Shown: piece by piece, positions 8,030-16,421 of the stretch
How positions within the stretch are numbered: the stretch's first letter is position 1
How the letters are laid out: the number at the start of each line of letters is the position of its first letter
Assembly: GCA_020725925.1 (NCBI GenBank)
Contig: DYTN01000018.1
Location: 1 to 33,440 of the forward strand
Reading direction: 5' to 3'
DNA length: 33,440 bases
DNA from: Methanobacteriota archaeon
GTDB lineage: Archaea > Thermoplasmatota > Thermoplasmata > UBA10834
Made by a program: the position numbers and the translations under genes
The notes under the pieces: generated by a model
Database searches by the model: none
Seen by the model: only the letters and a program-made list of their open reading frames with translations
Told to the model about the DNA's origin: nothing

Positions 8030-8977
8030 TCAGAGGATGTGCTTCCGCCTGAACATGAGCCAGAGTGCTGCCACGGCGATCGCGGAGATGCCCACAACGA
8101 TCAAGAATGCATGGGGAGAGTCCTCGAACGGCAGCCCGACGTTCATGCTGAACCAGCTCGCGATGAGCATGGGCAGGATCAATATCAGGCTGATCGTCGT
8201 CAGGGTCTTCATCACAGTGGAGAGGCTGTTGGCGATGGAGGACTCGTAGGCGTTGATGATGTTGGACATGATCTCCCTGTAGATCGTGGTCATGTCGTAC
8301 ATCTGGGCGACGTCGTTCTCCAGGTCCTCGAAAAGGTCGAGCTTCTCCTTGGTCAGATGGAGGTGCTTGGCCCTTGGGAGCATCGAGACCGCGTTCAGGT
8401 TCGACAGGAGCGCGGTGTTCAGGAGGATGAGGCTGTTGCTCAGCGTGAACGCCACGGCGCCAGTCTCCCCTCTCTTCGCCGTGGACAACATCTCCTGTAT
8501 CGAGGCGATCATGCGCTCCATCGGCCGGATCCTCCGCTCGACGTCCTTGTTCACCCTGCGGATGATGGAGAGGAACAGGTCCTCCTTGGAGTCGATGCGC
8601 GGCCGGCGCCGCAGCTCGGACGAGAGCTCCTGGTACGTGAATGAGGAGACGATCCTGACGGTGATGGCCTTTCCCGACGTGACGAAGATGCCTATCGGCA
8701 TCATCTGGATCCTGAGGGGGCTCTGGTCGCCGTTCCTGTCCTCCATGAGGACGGTCCTGAGCACGAGCAGGTCATAGCCCTCTTCGATCTCCACCCTTGA
8801 CCTCTCGTTCGGGTCGAGGCAGTCCGCGACGTCCTGGAGGTCAAGGTCGAACTCCTTGTGCAGCATCTCGACCTCCTCGGGAGTGGGCGCGACCGCATCG
8901 ATCCAGAGCGCGTCCTTCAGCCTGGGCGCGTCGAGGATATGCAGCTCTCCGCCTTCCGCTCGGTACAGCCTTATCAT
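8030..8977 (-). CDS. corA: CorA-family divalent-cation transporter (SMN variant)
   Basis: A 315-residue protein with the CorA layout: a large acidic cytoplasmic N-terminal domain, a long helix (ENDVAQMYDMTTIYREIMSN region), then two membrane helices at about 255-275 and 291-309 near the C-terminus, with a basic tail. The selectivity loop after the first helix, normally GMN, reads S277-M278-N279 (WFSMNVGLPF). Pentameric CorA channels carry Mg2+ (some relatives Zn2+, Co2+ or Ni2+) across the cytoplasmic membrane. The Gly-to-Ser change may alter selectivity. The start is supported by GGAGG about 7 nt upstream, which lies inside an inverted repeat. A TATA box sits at about 9021-9029. A nickel role would suit the nearby hyp genes, but this is speculation. 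Confidence 0.9.
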   Translation of the reverse strand: MIRLYRAEGGELHILDAPRLKDALWIDAVAPTPEEVEMLHKEFDLDLQDVADCLDPNERSRVEIEEGYDLLVLRTVLMEDRNGDQSPLRIQMMPIGIFVTSGKAITVRIVSSFTYQELSSELRRRPRIDSKEDLFLSIIRRVNKDVERRIRPMERMIASIQEMLSTAKRGETGAVAFTLSNSLILLNTALLSNLNAVSMLPRAKHLHLTKEKLDLFEDLENDVAQMYDMTTIYREIMSNIINAYESSIANSLSTVMKTLTTISLILILPMLIASWFSMNVGLPFEDSPHAFLIVVGISAIAVAALWLMFRRKHIL

Positions 8978-8982
8978 TGTCT

Positions 8983-9012
8983 GCGCCTCCAGGGATTACA
9001 CCGGGGAGGCGC
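8983..9012 (-). promoter_or_regulatory. inverted repeat over the corA ribosome binding site
   Basis: GCGCCTCC (8983-8990) and GGAGGCGC (9005-9012) form a perfect 8-bp inverted repeat with a 14-nt spacer. The proximal arm is the corA Shine-Dalgarno. The TATA box at 9021-9029 predicts transcription start near 8999, so this is either an operator spanning the start or, if transcription begins further upstream, an RNA hairpin hiding the ribosome binding site. Confidence 0.45.
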
Positions 9013-9075
9013 AACCCCCACATATAGATTTTCTCGGCGGTGTCAGAGCAGTAGCTGGCTGCTTGTGGGTGGTAT

Positions 9076-9642
9076 TTAACTGAAGGGGTTGCCCCACTTG
9101 TCCAGGAAGAAGTTCTCGCCAACAGGTTTCCTTTCCGGCCTGACGGCCTCGGACTCCCTCTGCTTGGCCGACAAGAGCGCATCGTCTCCGCCACCATAGC
9201 CAACGATGACCAGAGTGATGATCACGAACTCGTCGGGTATTCCGAAGGCCGCTTTTGCCTTGAGTGGGTCATAGCCTGCAATCGGATGCGCCACCAGGCC
9301 GAGCTCGGTCGCCCTGAGCACGAGCTGGCCTATGCCCAGACCTGTCGAGAACAGGAAGTAGTCCCTCTTGTCGCTCAGCTGGCAGTCATCCGGAGGCTTG
9401 GCCGCGACGATCATGATTACAGGTGCACGCGTCGCCCAAACGTTGCCCTTCGAGAGCGTGGCCTTCACAGACGCCAACGCCTCCGCCCCCTTGCAGACGA
9501 CTATCCTCCAGGGCTGGTTGTTGAAGCAGGACGGCGCCAGCCTCACGGCCTCCACGAGCGCCGCAACCTTCTCATCCTCGATGGGCCTGTCCGACAAGGC
9601 TCTCTTCGCCCGTCTGGCACGGATCGCCTCCGCCACTTCCAT
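9076..9642 (-). CDS. nitroreductase-family flavoprotein
   Basis: A 188-residue FMN-dependent nitroreductase-fold enzyme. The N-terminal RARRAKRALSDRPIEDEKV and the LAPSCFNNQPWRIVV stretch are the usual FMN phosphate- and ring-binding elements, and STGLGIGQLVLRATELGL with GIPDEF and VGYGG towards the C-terminus complete the family pattern. The length is normal for the compact subfamily. Members reduce nitro groups, quinones or enones with NAD(P)H, or act in flavin and cofactor chemistry; the substrate cannot be told. GGTGAAAGG immediately precedes the ATG. It is separated by about 70 nt from the upstream regulator gene and could be co-transcribed with it. Confidence 0.9.
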   Translation of the reverse strand: MEVAEAIRARRAKRALSDRPIEDEKVAALVEAVRLAPSCFNNQPWRIVVCKGAEALASVKATLSKGNVWATRAPVIMIVAAKPPDDCQLSDKRDYFLFSTGLGIGQLVLRATELGLVAHPIAGYDPLKAKAAFGIPDEFVIITLVIVGYGGGDDALLSAKQRESEAVRPERKPVGENFFLDKWGNPFS

Positions 9643-9709
9643 CCTTTCACCGAGGCGACAATCGGGCTAGGTGGATTTAGCTTTGATTCCGTACCTTGAC
9701 TGAAGGCAT

Positions 9710-10504
9710 CTATGCCTGAACGGACTTCCACTTGATCTCGTAGCCCGTTTCCTTCTTGAGGTTCGCGACGGCGTCCGCCATCAGCCTTACCGAATCCTCC
9801 GTCCCGCAGTACAGGACATCGACGCCCTTGCTGACGGCACTCATCGCGGATTCTACTGGCGCGTGGATACTCACCAGCTCACCACTGACCTTCATCAGGA
9901 GCGCAGCTCCGACCGCGTCTCCAGCCACGATGAGGCCGGGAGAGAAATCCTCCAGCCTCTGCCTCACCCTGACCAGGTCCGCCCGCTTGGACCCGCCCTC
10001 GAACTCGGAGGGAGCAACGATGACGAACAGCCTGCCCAGCTCCATGCTCACGATCCCCTCGAGCTGCCCGACCAGGACATCGTCGCTCTCGGAGGCGTCC
10101 TCCTGGGCGACGCCAGTGGAGGAGGAACCTCTCCCGGGGTACGCCATGAGAGTGCCGTCCTCCATGACGAGTCCTACCCTCTGGCCCTTCTTGACCTTCT
10201 CGCCCGCGATGGCGACGCAGGTGTCGATGACCATGATCTTGCGCAGCGTCGAATCGACATCGGCCTTGAGCCTGGCGAAATGCTCCTGCAGCATCTGCAT
10301 GCCCTTCCTAGTGGGCCTGATCCTTCCGGCCTGCTCCCTCACGAGACCTCTCCGCTTCATCGCTGCCATATACTGGCTGACGCCCTGCACTGTGATGCCG
10401 ACCCTGCCCGCGATGTCCTTGAGCCTCGAGGCGGGGGACTGGACCAGCTCCTTCAGGATTATCATCTCCGTGTTCGTCCTCAGGTCCCTCAGCGGTGATT
10501 CCAT
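9710..10504 (-). CDS. wHTH regulator at the end of the btu-type operon
   Basis: A 264-residue predicted transcription regulator. Residues 1-75 are a winged helix (LKDIAGRVGITVQGVSQYMAAMKRRGLV followed by a basic wing and LRPTRKG-like segment). The remaining 190 residues form an alpha/beta domain with GLVMEDGTLMAYPGRG and IVAGDAVGAALL, resembling the archaeal COG1497-type predicted regulators; that assignment is from memory and moderate. It begins 7 nt after the ABC ATPase stop, so it is the last gene of the btuF-btuC-btuD transcription unit. It is a natural candidate to sense the imported ligand. No operator can be assigned with certainty. Confidence 0.8.
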   Translation of the reverse strand: MESPLRDLRTNTEMIILKELVQSPASRLKDIAGRVGITVQGVSQYMAAMKRRGLVREQAGRIRPTRKGMQMLQEHFARLKADVDSTLRKIMVIDTCVAIAGEKVKKGQRVGLVMEDGTLMAYPGRGSSSTGVAQEDASESDDVLVGQLEGIVSMELGRLFVIVAPSEFEGGSKRADLVRVRQRLEDFSPGLIVAGDAVGAALLMKVSGELVSIHAPVESAMSAVSKGVDVLYCGTEDSVRLMADAVANLKKETGYEIKWKSVQA

Positions 10505-10511
10505 CTTGGGC

Positions 10512-11768
10512 TCACCTCTCCTGCCGCGATATCATATCGAGCATCTCCTGGGCATCCTTGACTGGTATCGCGCCCGAGCTAATCAATCGCTTGATGTATT
10601 CGTCGGCCTTTCCGCCGATGAAGTCGATTGTCTCGCCCTGCGGGGGCGCGAGCAGGAAGACCTTCTTCCCCGACCTCAGCGCGTGCTCCACCGCCTCCAG
10701 GTTCCTGAAGTTGCCCGGGCCGACTGGAAAAGGCGCGACGACCACAACGGAGGACTCGTCCACGAGCCTGAGGTTCTCAGCATGCATCCCTTCGCTGATC
10801 TGGGCGAAGGGCGCCTCAGCCAACACGGGTATCCTGAGGTCGCTCGCGTTCTCGAAGTCCGAATCCAGCACGTTCAGCACGCCCGTCGAGACCGAGTAGC
10901 CGCCATCGAGAAGCAGTCTCATCAGGGGCCCCCCCGTGCCCCCTCCGCAGAGCACGTGCACCCTCGTGCCATGGCGTCTCCCGGACGTGCTGGATGGGCG
11001 GCGCATGACGTAGACCGCGTGGGTGAACGGATCCCGCCTGACAGACACATCCATGCCGTAGACGGACTGGATGGCATCGGCGGTGAGGACCTCGTTCGGA
11101 GGGCCATAGGCCTCGAGCCTCCCCTGGTTGAGGAGCGCTATGCTGTCGCAGTACCTCGCTGCCATGTTGATGTCGTGCAGGACGGCGATGATGGTCATGC
11201 TCTGCTCCTTGTTCAGGCGTTTGATGAGATCCATCACTTCAAACTGGCCACTCACATCGAGGTACACAGTGGGCTCGTCCAGCAGGAGCACCTTCGGCTC
11301 CTGGGCGAGGGCTCTTGCGATGATGACCCTCTGCCTCTCCCCCCCGCTGAGGGCTGTGAAAGGACGGTCCGAGAACTGGAGCGTGTTCGTCCTCTCCATC
11401 GCCCTGTGAACCGCCTCGGAGTCCTTCTTCGCCCTTCCCGCCAGACGGCTGCTGATATGAGGTATCCTTCCCATCATGACGATGTCCTCGACCTTGAACG
11501 GGAAGTCCGTCGCCGAGCTCTGCGGGACCACGGCGAAGACCCTCGCCACTTCTCTCGGGCTCATATCGGCCAGCGGTCGGGCGTCGACCATTATGGAGCC
11601 GCCATCTGCTGGCAGGTACCGCGTCATGCATCTGAGGAGCGTCGTCTTGCCAGAACCGTTTGGCCCCATGATTCCAACGAACTCACCGTCCCGCACGCTG
11701 AAGGTCACGTTTCCCAGCACCTTCGAGGAGCCATAGCTGAACGACAGGTTTCGGATGTCCATCCTCAT
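10512..11768 (-). CDS. btuD: cobalamin/iron-chelate ABC transporter ATPase with C-terminal extension
   Basis: A 418-residue ATPase of the FecE/BtuD group. Walker A GPNGSGKT is at 35-42, the Q-loop Gln at 83, signature LSGGE at 140-144, Walker B LLLDEP at about 161-166 and the H-loop His at 198. This powers uptake through the adjacent permease. The family domain ends near residue 255. A further 150 residues follow, starting with a glycine-rich HVLCGGGTGG loop and later VVVVAPFPVGPGN and VFLLAPPQGE, which look like a small Rossmann-type domain; comparable tails exist in some archaeal BtuD proteins. The start at 11768 overlaps the permease stop (TGATG), indicating translational coupling. The frame stays open further upstream, but that part lies inside the permease gene. 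Vitamin B12 versus siderophore or heme cannot be separated by sequence alone. Confidence 0.9.
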   Translation of the reverse strand: MRMDIRNLSFSYGSSKVLGNVTFSVRDGEFVGIMGPNGSGKTTLLRCMTRYLPADGGSIMVDARPLADMSPREVARVFAVVPQSSATDFPFKVEDIVMMGRIPHISSRLAGRAKKDSEAVHRAMERTNTLQFSDRPFTALSGGERQRVIIARALAQEPKVLLLDEPTVYLDVSGQFEVMDLIKRLNKEQSMTIIAVLHDINMAARYCDSIALLNQGRLEAYGPPNEVLTADAIQSVYGMDVSVRRDPFTHAVYVMRRPSSTSGRRHGTRVHVLCGGGTGGPLMRLLLDGGYSVSTGVLNVLDSDFENASDLRIPVLAEAPFAQISEGMHAENLRLVDESSVVVVAPFPVGPGNFRNLEAVEHALRSGKKVFLLAPPQGETIDFIGGKADEYIKRLISSGAIPVKDAQEMLDMISRQER

Positions 11769-12847
11769 CAGACACCGCGCCCCGAGCTGCTCCTGCGCAG
11801 CAGATACAGGAAGAACGGGCCGCCACAGATGGCCGTGATTATGCCCACGGGCATCTCGGTGGGCGCGACGACGGTCCTGGCCAGCGCGTCCGCCCAGATG
11901 AGGAACACCGCCCCTGAGAGCGTCGCGGCGGGGACCAGGGTCCTGTGGTTCGAACCGACTATGAGCCTGCAGATGTGGGGTATGATGAGCCCGACGAAGC
12001 CGATCACTCCGACGAAAGCGACGGCAGCCGCTGCCATCAGCGCCGCCACGAACAGCATCAGCTTCTTGAGGGACTCGGGGTTGGCCCCGAGGTTGTGCGC
12101 CGTCTCCTCGCCGAGCAGAAGGGCGTCGAGATCTCTGCCGTAGAGGAAGACTACGACCGCCCCAGCTACGATCGGGAAGAAGAGCACCTCCACGATGTCC
12201 CAGCTGGCGAGGGTCAGGCTGCCGAGCAGCCAGAACACGAGCTGATGGAACTGCTGGCTCGCGACGTATATCATGAAGGAGACCATGGCCCCGAGGAACG
12301 AGGCGACCGCGACACCCGAGAGCAGGAGGGAGTCGACATAGACCTTCCCCCTCACAGATCCGAGCATGTACACAGCGAAAGCCGCCAAGATGGCCGACAC
12401 GAACGCGAGCATCGGTGGTGCGAACAGCCCGATGGCCACGCTCAGCCCCAGCAGGCTCGCCACGGACGCCCCGATGGCCGCACCAGAGGATACGCCGATG
12501 ACGAACGGGTCGGCCATCGAGTTCCGGAAGACCGCCTGCATGGCCGTCCCCGAGCATGCAAGTGCGGCGCCAACCAGGCCCGCCAGGATGACCCTCGGTA
12601 TCCGAACGTTCCAGAACACCCAATGGTACTCCGCCTTCGTGAAGATCGCATCGATGGCCTCCGAGAAGCTGATCTCCTCCGGCTCACCCGGCCCGATCGG
12701 GCCCAGGGTCCCGACCATCAGGGCGATGAACGCCGAGAGGAACAAGACCCCACCTAGGACGGCGATGGTGAGTGGGCGCGGCCATGCTGCGAGACGATGG
12801 CCGCCCCGCACTCTGGCCTGGAGGCCGTCACCAGTCAGCATCATCAC
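11768..12847 (-). CDS. btuC: FecCD/BtuC-family ABC transporter permease
   Basis: A 359-residue polytopic permease with about ten hydrophobic helices, as in BtuC. Family landmarks are the GTAMQAVFRNSMADPFVIGVSSGAAIGA segment after the second helix, the conserved AHNLGANPE cytoplasmic coupling region and GVIGFVGLIIPHICRLIVGSNHR near the C-terminus. It forms the membrane channel that takes corrinoid, heme or siderophore from the binding protein encoded just upstream. Its stop overlaps the ATPase start by one base. It starts 13 nt after the binding-protein stop. Confidence 0.93.
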   Translation of the reverse strand: MMMLTGDGLQARVRGGHRLAAWPRPLTIAVLGGVLFLSAFIALMVGTLGPIGPGEPEEISFSEAIDAIFTKAEYHWVFWNVRIPRVILAGLVGAALACSGTAMQAVFRNSMADPFVIGVSSGAAIGASVASLLGLSVAIGLFAPPMLAFVSAILAAFAVYMLGSVRGKVYVDSLLLSGVAVASFLGAMVSFMIYVASQQFHQLVFWLLGSLTLASWDIVEVLFFPIVAGAVVVFLYGRDLDALLLGEETAHNLGANPESLKKLMLFVAALMAAAAVAFVGVIGFVGLIIPHICRLIVGSNHRTLVPAATLSGAVFLIWADALARTVVAPTEMPVGIITAICGGPFFLYLLRRSSSGRGV

Positions 12848-12860
12848 CTTCTAATCTCGG

Positions 12861-13796
12861 CTACGTGAACAGCTCCGGGTGGATTATCTCAGCCAGCTCC
12901 TCCAGGCCGTCCACGACCCTCGGACCGTACCGGCTGATGAGGTTGTCGTCCAGCGAATGTATGTTGCCCTGGGCAACGGCGTCGATGTTCGACCAGCCAG
13001 GCCTCTCGGCGTAGTCGCTGGCAGTGATGGTCGACCACGGACCGACCGTGTAGATGATGACCTGCGGGTTCTGGGCAATCACGAACTCCGAGTTCAGGTT
13101 CGGATACTCGTTGCTCGCGTTGGCGGCGATGTTCGTCCCGCCGGCCAGACGTATGACGTCGTCACCATATGATCCTGGCCCGAAGGTCCAGAGCGGGTAG
13201 TACTCGATGTACGTCATCGGTTTCGTGACATTGGCCGCAAGGGTCTTGTTCGTCACCGCGCTGACCCTAGCCTCGAGACTGGCGACGAGCGCCTGGGCCT
13301 CGTCTGAGTGGCCAGTGAGGCTCCCCGCCAGCTTCAGATCCTTCATGACGTCCTCCATGGTCCTCACGGCGAAGATAAAGTACGGGATGCCCTGCGCCTC
13401 GAGCTGGTTGAGCTGATCCCGAGGCACGAGGTCGCTGGACACGATCAGATCGGGCTTCAGGCTGACGATCGCCTCGATGTTCAGGTTCCAGTCACCCACC
13501 TTAGGGAGGTCCAGCGCCTCCGCGGGATAGTCGCTCATGTTGTCCACGCCGACCACCTGCGGCCCAGCGCCCACCGCGAAGAGAATCTCGGTGGGGGACG
13601 GAGCTACTGACACGATCCTCTGGGGGATTCCGTCCAGCGTCACGGTCCTTCCATAGTCATCCACGATCCCGATGGTCGCCGGCCTGTTGGCCGCGCCGAC
13701 CAGGTAGCCCCCGGTGAAGGAGGCCACGGTCGAGACGATCACGGCGATGACCATCCACAGCTTCCAATCGAACGAGCTCGTCTTGCCAGATGCCAT
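12861..13796 (-). CDS. btuF: membrane-anchored substrate-binding protein of the btu-type transporter
   Basis: A BtuF/FepB-like binding protein of about 311 residues. A membrane anchor at about 11-35 (WKLWMVIAVIVSTVASFTGGYLVG) is followed by the family opening DDYGRTVTLDGIPQRIVSVAPSPTEILFAVGAG. Both lobes of the class III binding-protein fold are visible, including VSLKPDLIVSSD and NPQVIIYTVGPW. It captures the ligand outside the membrane. The open frame extends to a GTG at 13832, but the ATG at 13796 is preceded by AAGGATGAG and puts the anchor at a normal distance, so I prefer it. A TATA-like element (GTTAAAATAC on the minus strand) lies near 13885-13894. Upstream, CTCAC-ATGC-GTGAG (13828-13841) could be an operator or a leader hairpin. 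Confidence 0.88.
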   Translation of the reverse strand: MASGKTSSFDWKLWMVIAVIVSTVASFTGGYLVGAANRPATIGIVDDYGRTVTLDGIPQRIVSVAPSPTEILFAVGAGPQVVGVDNMSDYPAEALDLPKVGDWNLNIEAIVSLKPDLIVSSDLVPRDQLNQLEAQGIPYFIFAVRTMEDVMKDLKLAGSLTGHSDEAQALVASLEARVSAVTNKTLAANVTKPMTYIEYYPLWTFGPGSYGDDVIRLAGGTNIAANASNEYPNLNSEFVIAQNPQVIIYTVGPWSTITASDYAERPGWSNIDAVAQGNIHSLDDNLISRYGPRVVDGLEELAEIIHPELFT

Positions 13797-13827
13797 CTTC
13801 TCATCCTTCGCTTGTGAGGCCCAACCG

Positions 13828-13841
13828 CTCACATGCGTGAG
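13828..13841. promoter_or_regulatory. short inverted repeat before btuF
   Basis: CTCAC and GTGAG arms with a four-base centre lie about 32 bases upstream of the preferred btuF start, with another GTGAG at 13814-13818. This could be an operator for the operon's own wHTH protein. The remainder of 13797-14006 shows only AT-rich promoter elements. Confidence 0.25.
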
Positions 13842-14006
13842 ACTTGCCCGGGCCGTCAGTAAAGCGAACTTACAATAATGAAAGTGTATTTTAACTTTGC
13901 GCGCGTGCGGCTGGTCGGTGGGACCGAATCGGTCAACGCGTCCAGCGTGTGGACCAAAGGGGGATCGGGGTCTGAAGGGGGTTTCAGGAAGAACGGAACG
14001 ACGAGA

Positions 14007-15395
14007 CTAGCCCTTGATGCCCTCTTCGAGGCTCGCCTCCAGGATGTCCATCGCCTGCTCGAGCAGGTCGTCGGGCATCATGATGGACGGGTGCAGCCTG
14101 ATCACGTTGTCGAGCGTGCCACAGCTCAGGAGTATCATCCCCTTCTTCATCGCTGCGACCTTCGTCGCCTTCGTCTCCTTGGCAGCCGGGGTCTTCGCCT
14201 TCGCGTCGCTCACGAGCTCGATGGCCATCATGGCGCCCATGCCCCTGACTTCACCAATAATCGGGAACCTGCTCTGCATCTCCCTGAGGCGCTTGGTCAT
14301 GTAGGCGTTGATCTTGGGGACGTTCTTCATGTTCTTCTCGATGATCTCGAACTGTGCCAGCGCAGCGGCGCAGCCAACTGGGTTGCCTCCGAATGTGCCT
14401 CCGAGGCCGCCGACCTGCGGGGCGTCCATGAGCTCGGCCCTGCCCGTGGTCGCGGACACAGGGAAACCGCCCCCTATGCCCTTGCCGCTCACAAGTATGT
14501 CCGGCTCGACGCCGGGCCAGTGCTGGATCGCCCACATCTTGCCGGTCCTGCCCGCTCCTGTCTGGATCTCGTCGTCGACATAGACCGCTCCGTGCTTCCT
14601 GCATATCTTGGTGACCTTGGCATAGAACTCCTTCGGGGGCACGATGAACCCGCCTTCGCCTGCGACCGGTTCTCCGACTAGGCACGCGACCTTTCCCTGG
14701 AATTGCGGGGTGGACCATATCTCGTCGATCTTGTCCGCGCACGCGACTCCACAGGAGGGGTACTCCATCTTGTAGGGGCATCTGTAGCAGTAGGCGAACT
14801 CCACCTTGTAGGTCTCGGGCAGGGGACCGAACCCGGCCTTGTACGGCATCTCCTTGGATGTGAGCGCCATGGCCAGGAATGTCCTCCCGTGGAACGCGTG
14901 GACGAAGGAGAACGCCGCGGGCCTCTTCGTGAAGTGCCTCGATATCTTGACGGAGTTCTCGACCGCCTCAGCGCCCGAGTTGTAGAGCACAGACTTGGCC
15001 AGACCAGGGTGCGGGGCGACGCTCGCCAGCTTCTCGCACAGCCTCACATAGCCCTCGTAGGGCGTGACCATGAAGCACAGGTGCGTGAACTTCTCGGCCT
15101 GCTTCTTGACCGCGTTCACGACCTCCTTGGGAGAATGGCCCACGTTCGTGACGCCGATGCCGCTGCCCATGTCTATGAACACGTTGCCGTCGATGTCGTG
15201 GATCAGGGAACCCTCGGCTCTGTCCACGTAGACAGGCGCGCTCAGGCCTATCGCTTTCGATATGTACTTCTCCTTCAGCTTGCCAAGCTCGACGGACTTC
15301 GGCCCGGGGACCTCGGCGGTCTTGATTGAAGCCTTTTTCGGAGCCGTTTTGATACCTCGAAGTTCGTGCGATGAAATGCGCTTTCGTTCGCGCAT
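14007..15395 (-). CDS. class III aminotransferase (4-aminobutyrate aminotransferase-like)
   Basis: A 462-residue class III PLP enzyme of the GABA aminotransferase/omega-transaminase group. Residues 139-147 read NSGAEAVEN, HAFHGRT lies near 166-172, the PLP Asp is in VDDEIQTGAGRTG (about 273-285) and the Schiff-base Lys is K305 in SGKGIGGGFP. Four cysteines, C203-x2-C206-x8-C215-x3-C219, occupy the region where GABA aminotransferases can hold an iron-sulfur cluster at the dimer interface. Archaeal relatives also include amino-acid racemases with the same fold, so the reaction (transamination of GABA, ornithine or similar, versus racemisation) is not certain. The Lys-rich first 40 residues are atypical, so the true start could be later. 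The gene appears monocistronic. Confidence 0.88.
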   Translation of the reverse strand: MRERKRISSHELRGIKTAPKKASIKTAEVPGPKSVELGKLKEKYISKAIGLSAPVYVDRAEGSLIHDIDGNVFIDMGSGIGVTNVGHSPKEVVNAVKKQAEKFTHLCFMVTPYEGYVRLCEKLASVAPHPGLAKSVLYNSGAEAVENSVKISRHFTKRPAAFSFVHAFHGRTFLAMALTSKEMPYKAGFGPLPETYKVEFAYCYRCPYKMEYPSCGVACADKIDEIWSTPQFQGKVACLVGEPVAGEGGFIVPPKEFYAKVTKICRKHGAVYVDDEIQTGAGRTGKMWAIQHWPGVEPDILVSGKGIGGGFPVSATTGRAELMDAPQVGGLGGTFGGNPVGCAAALAQFEIIEKNMKNVPKINAYMTKRLREMQSRFPIIGEVRGMGAMMAIELVSDAKAKTPAAKETKATKVAAMKKGMILLSCGTLDNVIRLHPSIMMPDDLLEQAMDILEASLEEGIKG

Positions 15396-15495
15396 AGTTG
15401 AAACAATAGATATGTATTTCGCAAGGACTTCAAGGGGTGTTCGGCAGGCCGCGATTCGTAAGGAGGCCCCAGCGGGCGAGCGCGCCGCATTCGCC

Positions 15496-16260
15496 CTAGC
15501 CGTACCCCACGCCCGTGTCCGAGGGCCTGCTCTTCCTCTGGGCGTCCTTGTGCAGAACCTTCAGCTGGGCCTCGAGCCTCTCCGCCTCCTTGCAGAGCGG
15601 CTCCACGTTGAGGTTCATGTGGAGCACCATCTGGTCTATGGCGGCCAGGATCAGGGCCGAAGCGCGGGCATCTGCAGTGTCGGGGCGCGCCTCTGCGAGG
15701 AGCGTGATGACGTCCATGCCCCGCCGCCTCCCTTCGTTCAGGAGCACTCCTGCAGTCCCGGAGATGACCCCTTCGACGAACGGCTCGGCGTCTGCCTTCA
15801 GCAGGAGCTCCTGGGCGCTCTCGGTACTGCCGATGCCGTAGACGGCGATCTCGCCCTTCTCCTCCTCCATGCCCTCCTCCCTCTCGATGATGAGCCCACC
15901 CGCGGAGATCACGAGCTTGCACTTCTGATTCTGCGCGTAATCCATGATTGCCGCGCCAATGTCCCTCAGGAGGTTGGCCGAGGGCTGGAGCTCGGTCGAG
16001 AAGACCACGATCTGCTGCTCCCCGAGCTTGAGGTTCGGCCTCGCATAGACCCTCGCGGGACCGAGGGGCTCCCCGTTCCTGACCAGGGAGAGCGAGGGGA
16101 ACGCGTCCGAGTCCATCACCGCTATGTACTCGAGCTTCAGGAGCGCGATGAGGTAGTTCGCGACGATCGAGCTGACGAGGCCCACGCTGGGGAAGCCGTC
16201 TATCACCACGGCGTCCCTGAGGTTCATCTTCTTCAGCTCGACTATGTCGACGTTTGCCAT
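15496..16260 (-). CDS. PAC2-family protein (proteasome-assembly chaperone-like)
   Basis: A 254-residue PAC2-fold protein. The opening LRDAVVIDGFPSVGLVSSIVANYLI, then ARPNLKLGEQQIVVFSTELQP, SAGGLIIEREEG and a GTAGVLLNEGRRRGMDVITLLAEA stretch are typical of archaeal PbaB-like proteins. Relatives are ATP-independent chaperones linked to proteasome assembly; a direct proteasome role here is inferred. The last 50 residues form a charged helical tail (EPLCKEAERLEAQLKVLHKDAQRKSR). The minus-strand CTATATGG at 16283-16290 sits 26 nt before the ATG, giving a leaderless transcript and fixing the start well. Confidence 0.88.
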   Translation of the reverse strand: MANVDIVELKKMNLRDAVVIDGFPSVGLVSSIVANYLIALLKLEYIAVMDSDAFPSLSLVRNGEPLGPARVYARPNLKLGEQQIVVFSTELQPSANLLRDIGAAIMDYAQNQKCKLVISAGGLIIEREEGMEEEKGEIAVYGIGSTESAQELLLKADAEPFVEGVISGTAGVLLNEGRRRGMDVITLLAEARPDTADARASALILAAIDQMVLHMNLNVEPLCKEAERLEAQLKVLHKDAQRKSRPSDTGVGYG

Positions 16261-16282
16261 CGGCTAGGGGATGGACAACTCA

Positions 16283-16290
16283 CCATATAG
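16283..16290 (-). promoter_or_regulatory. TATA box of the PAC2 gene
   Basis: CTATATGG on the minus strand is centred about 26 nt upstream of the ATG at 16260, the canonical archaeal spacing for a leaderless gene. Confidence 0.6.
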
Positions 16291-16381
16291 AGCTTCACGG
16301 GCGCCTGTTCGGTCCATATAACGTAGATGCACGCTGCACGCGCACGCAAGCGTTTCCTCGACGGGCGCGCAGCCAGCCAAG

Positions 16382-16389
16382 GTTTAATA
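16382..16389 (+). promoter_or_regulatory. TATA box of tRNA-Arg
   Basis: GTTTAATA is centred about 36 nt before the first base of tRNA-Arg, predicting a short leader of about 10 nt. Confidence 0.5.
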
Positions 16390-16421
16390 GAACAGTGCTT
16401 CATCTAGACCAAAGGCCAGAT

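Noticed and set aside
9756-12143. A plus-strand frame of 795 codons opposite the btu operon.
   Set aside because: It is the antisense shadow of three well-identified genes. Composition (Ser/Thr/Arg/His-rich) and lack of domains show it is not a gene.
10512-12623. A long minus-strand frame extending the ABC ATPase to about 703 residues.
   Set aside because: The upstream part lies inside the btuC gene in another frame and is low-complexity Arg/Gly-rich, typical of a shadow frame. The true start overlaps the btuC stop at 11768.
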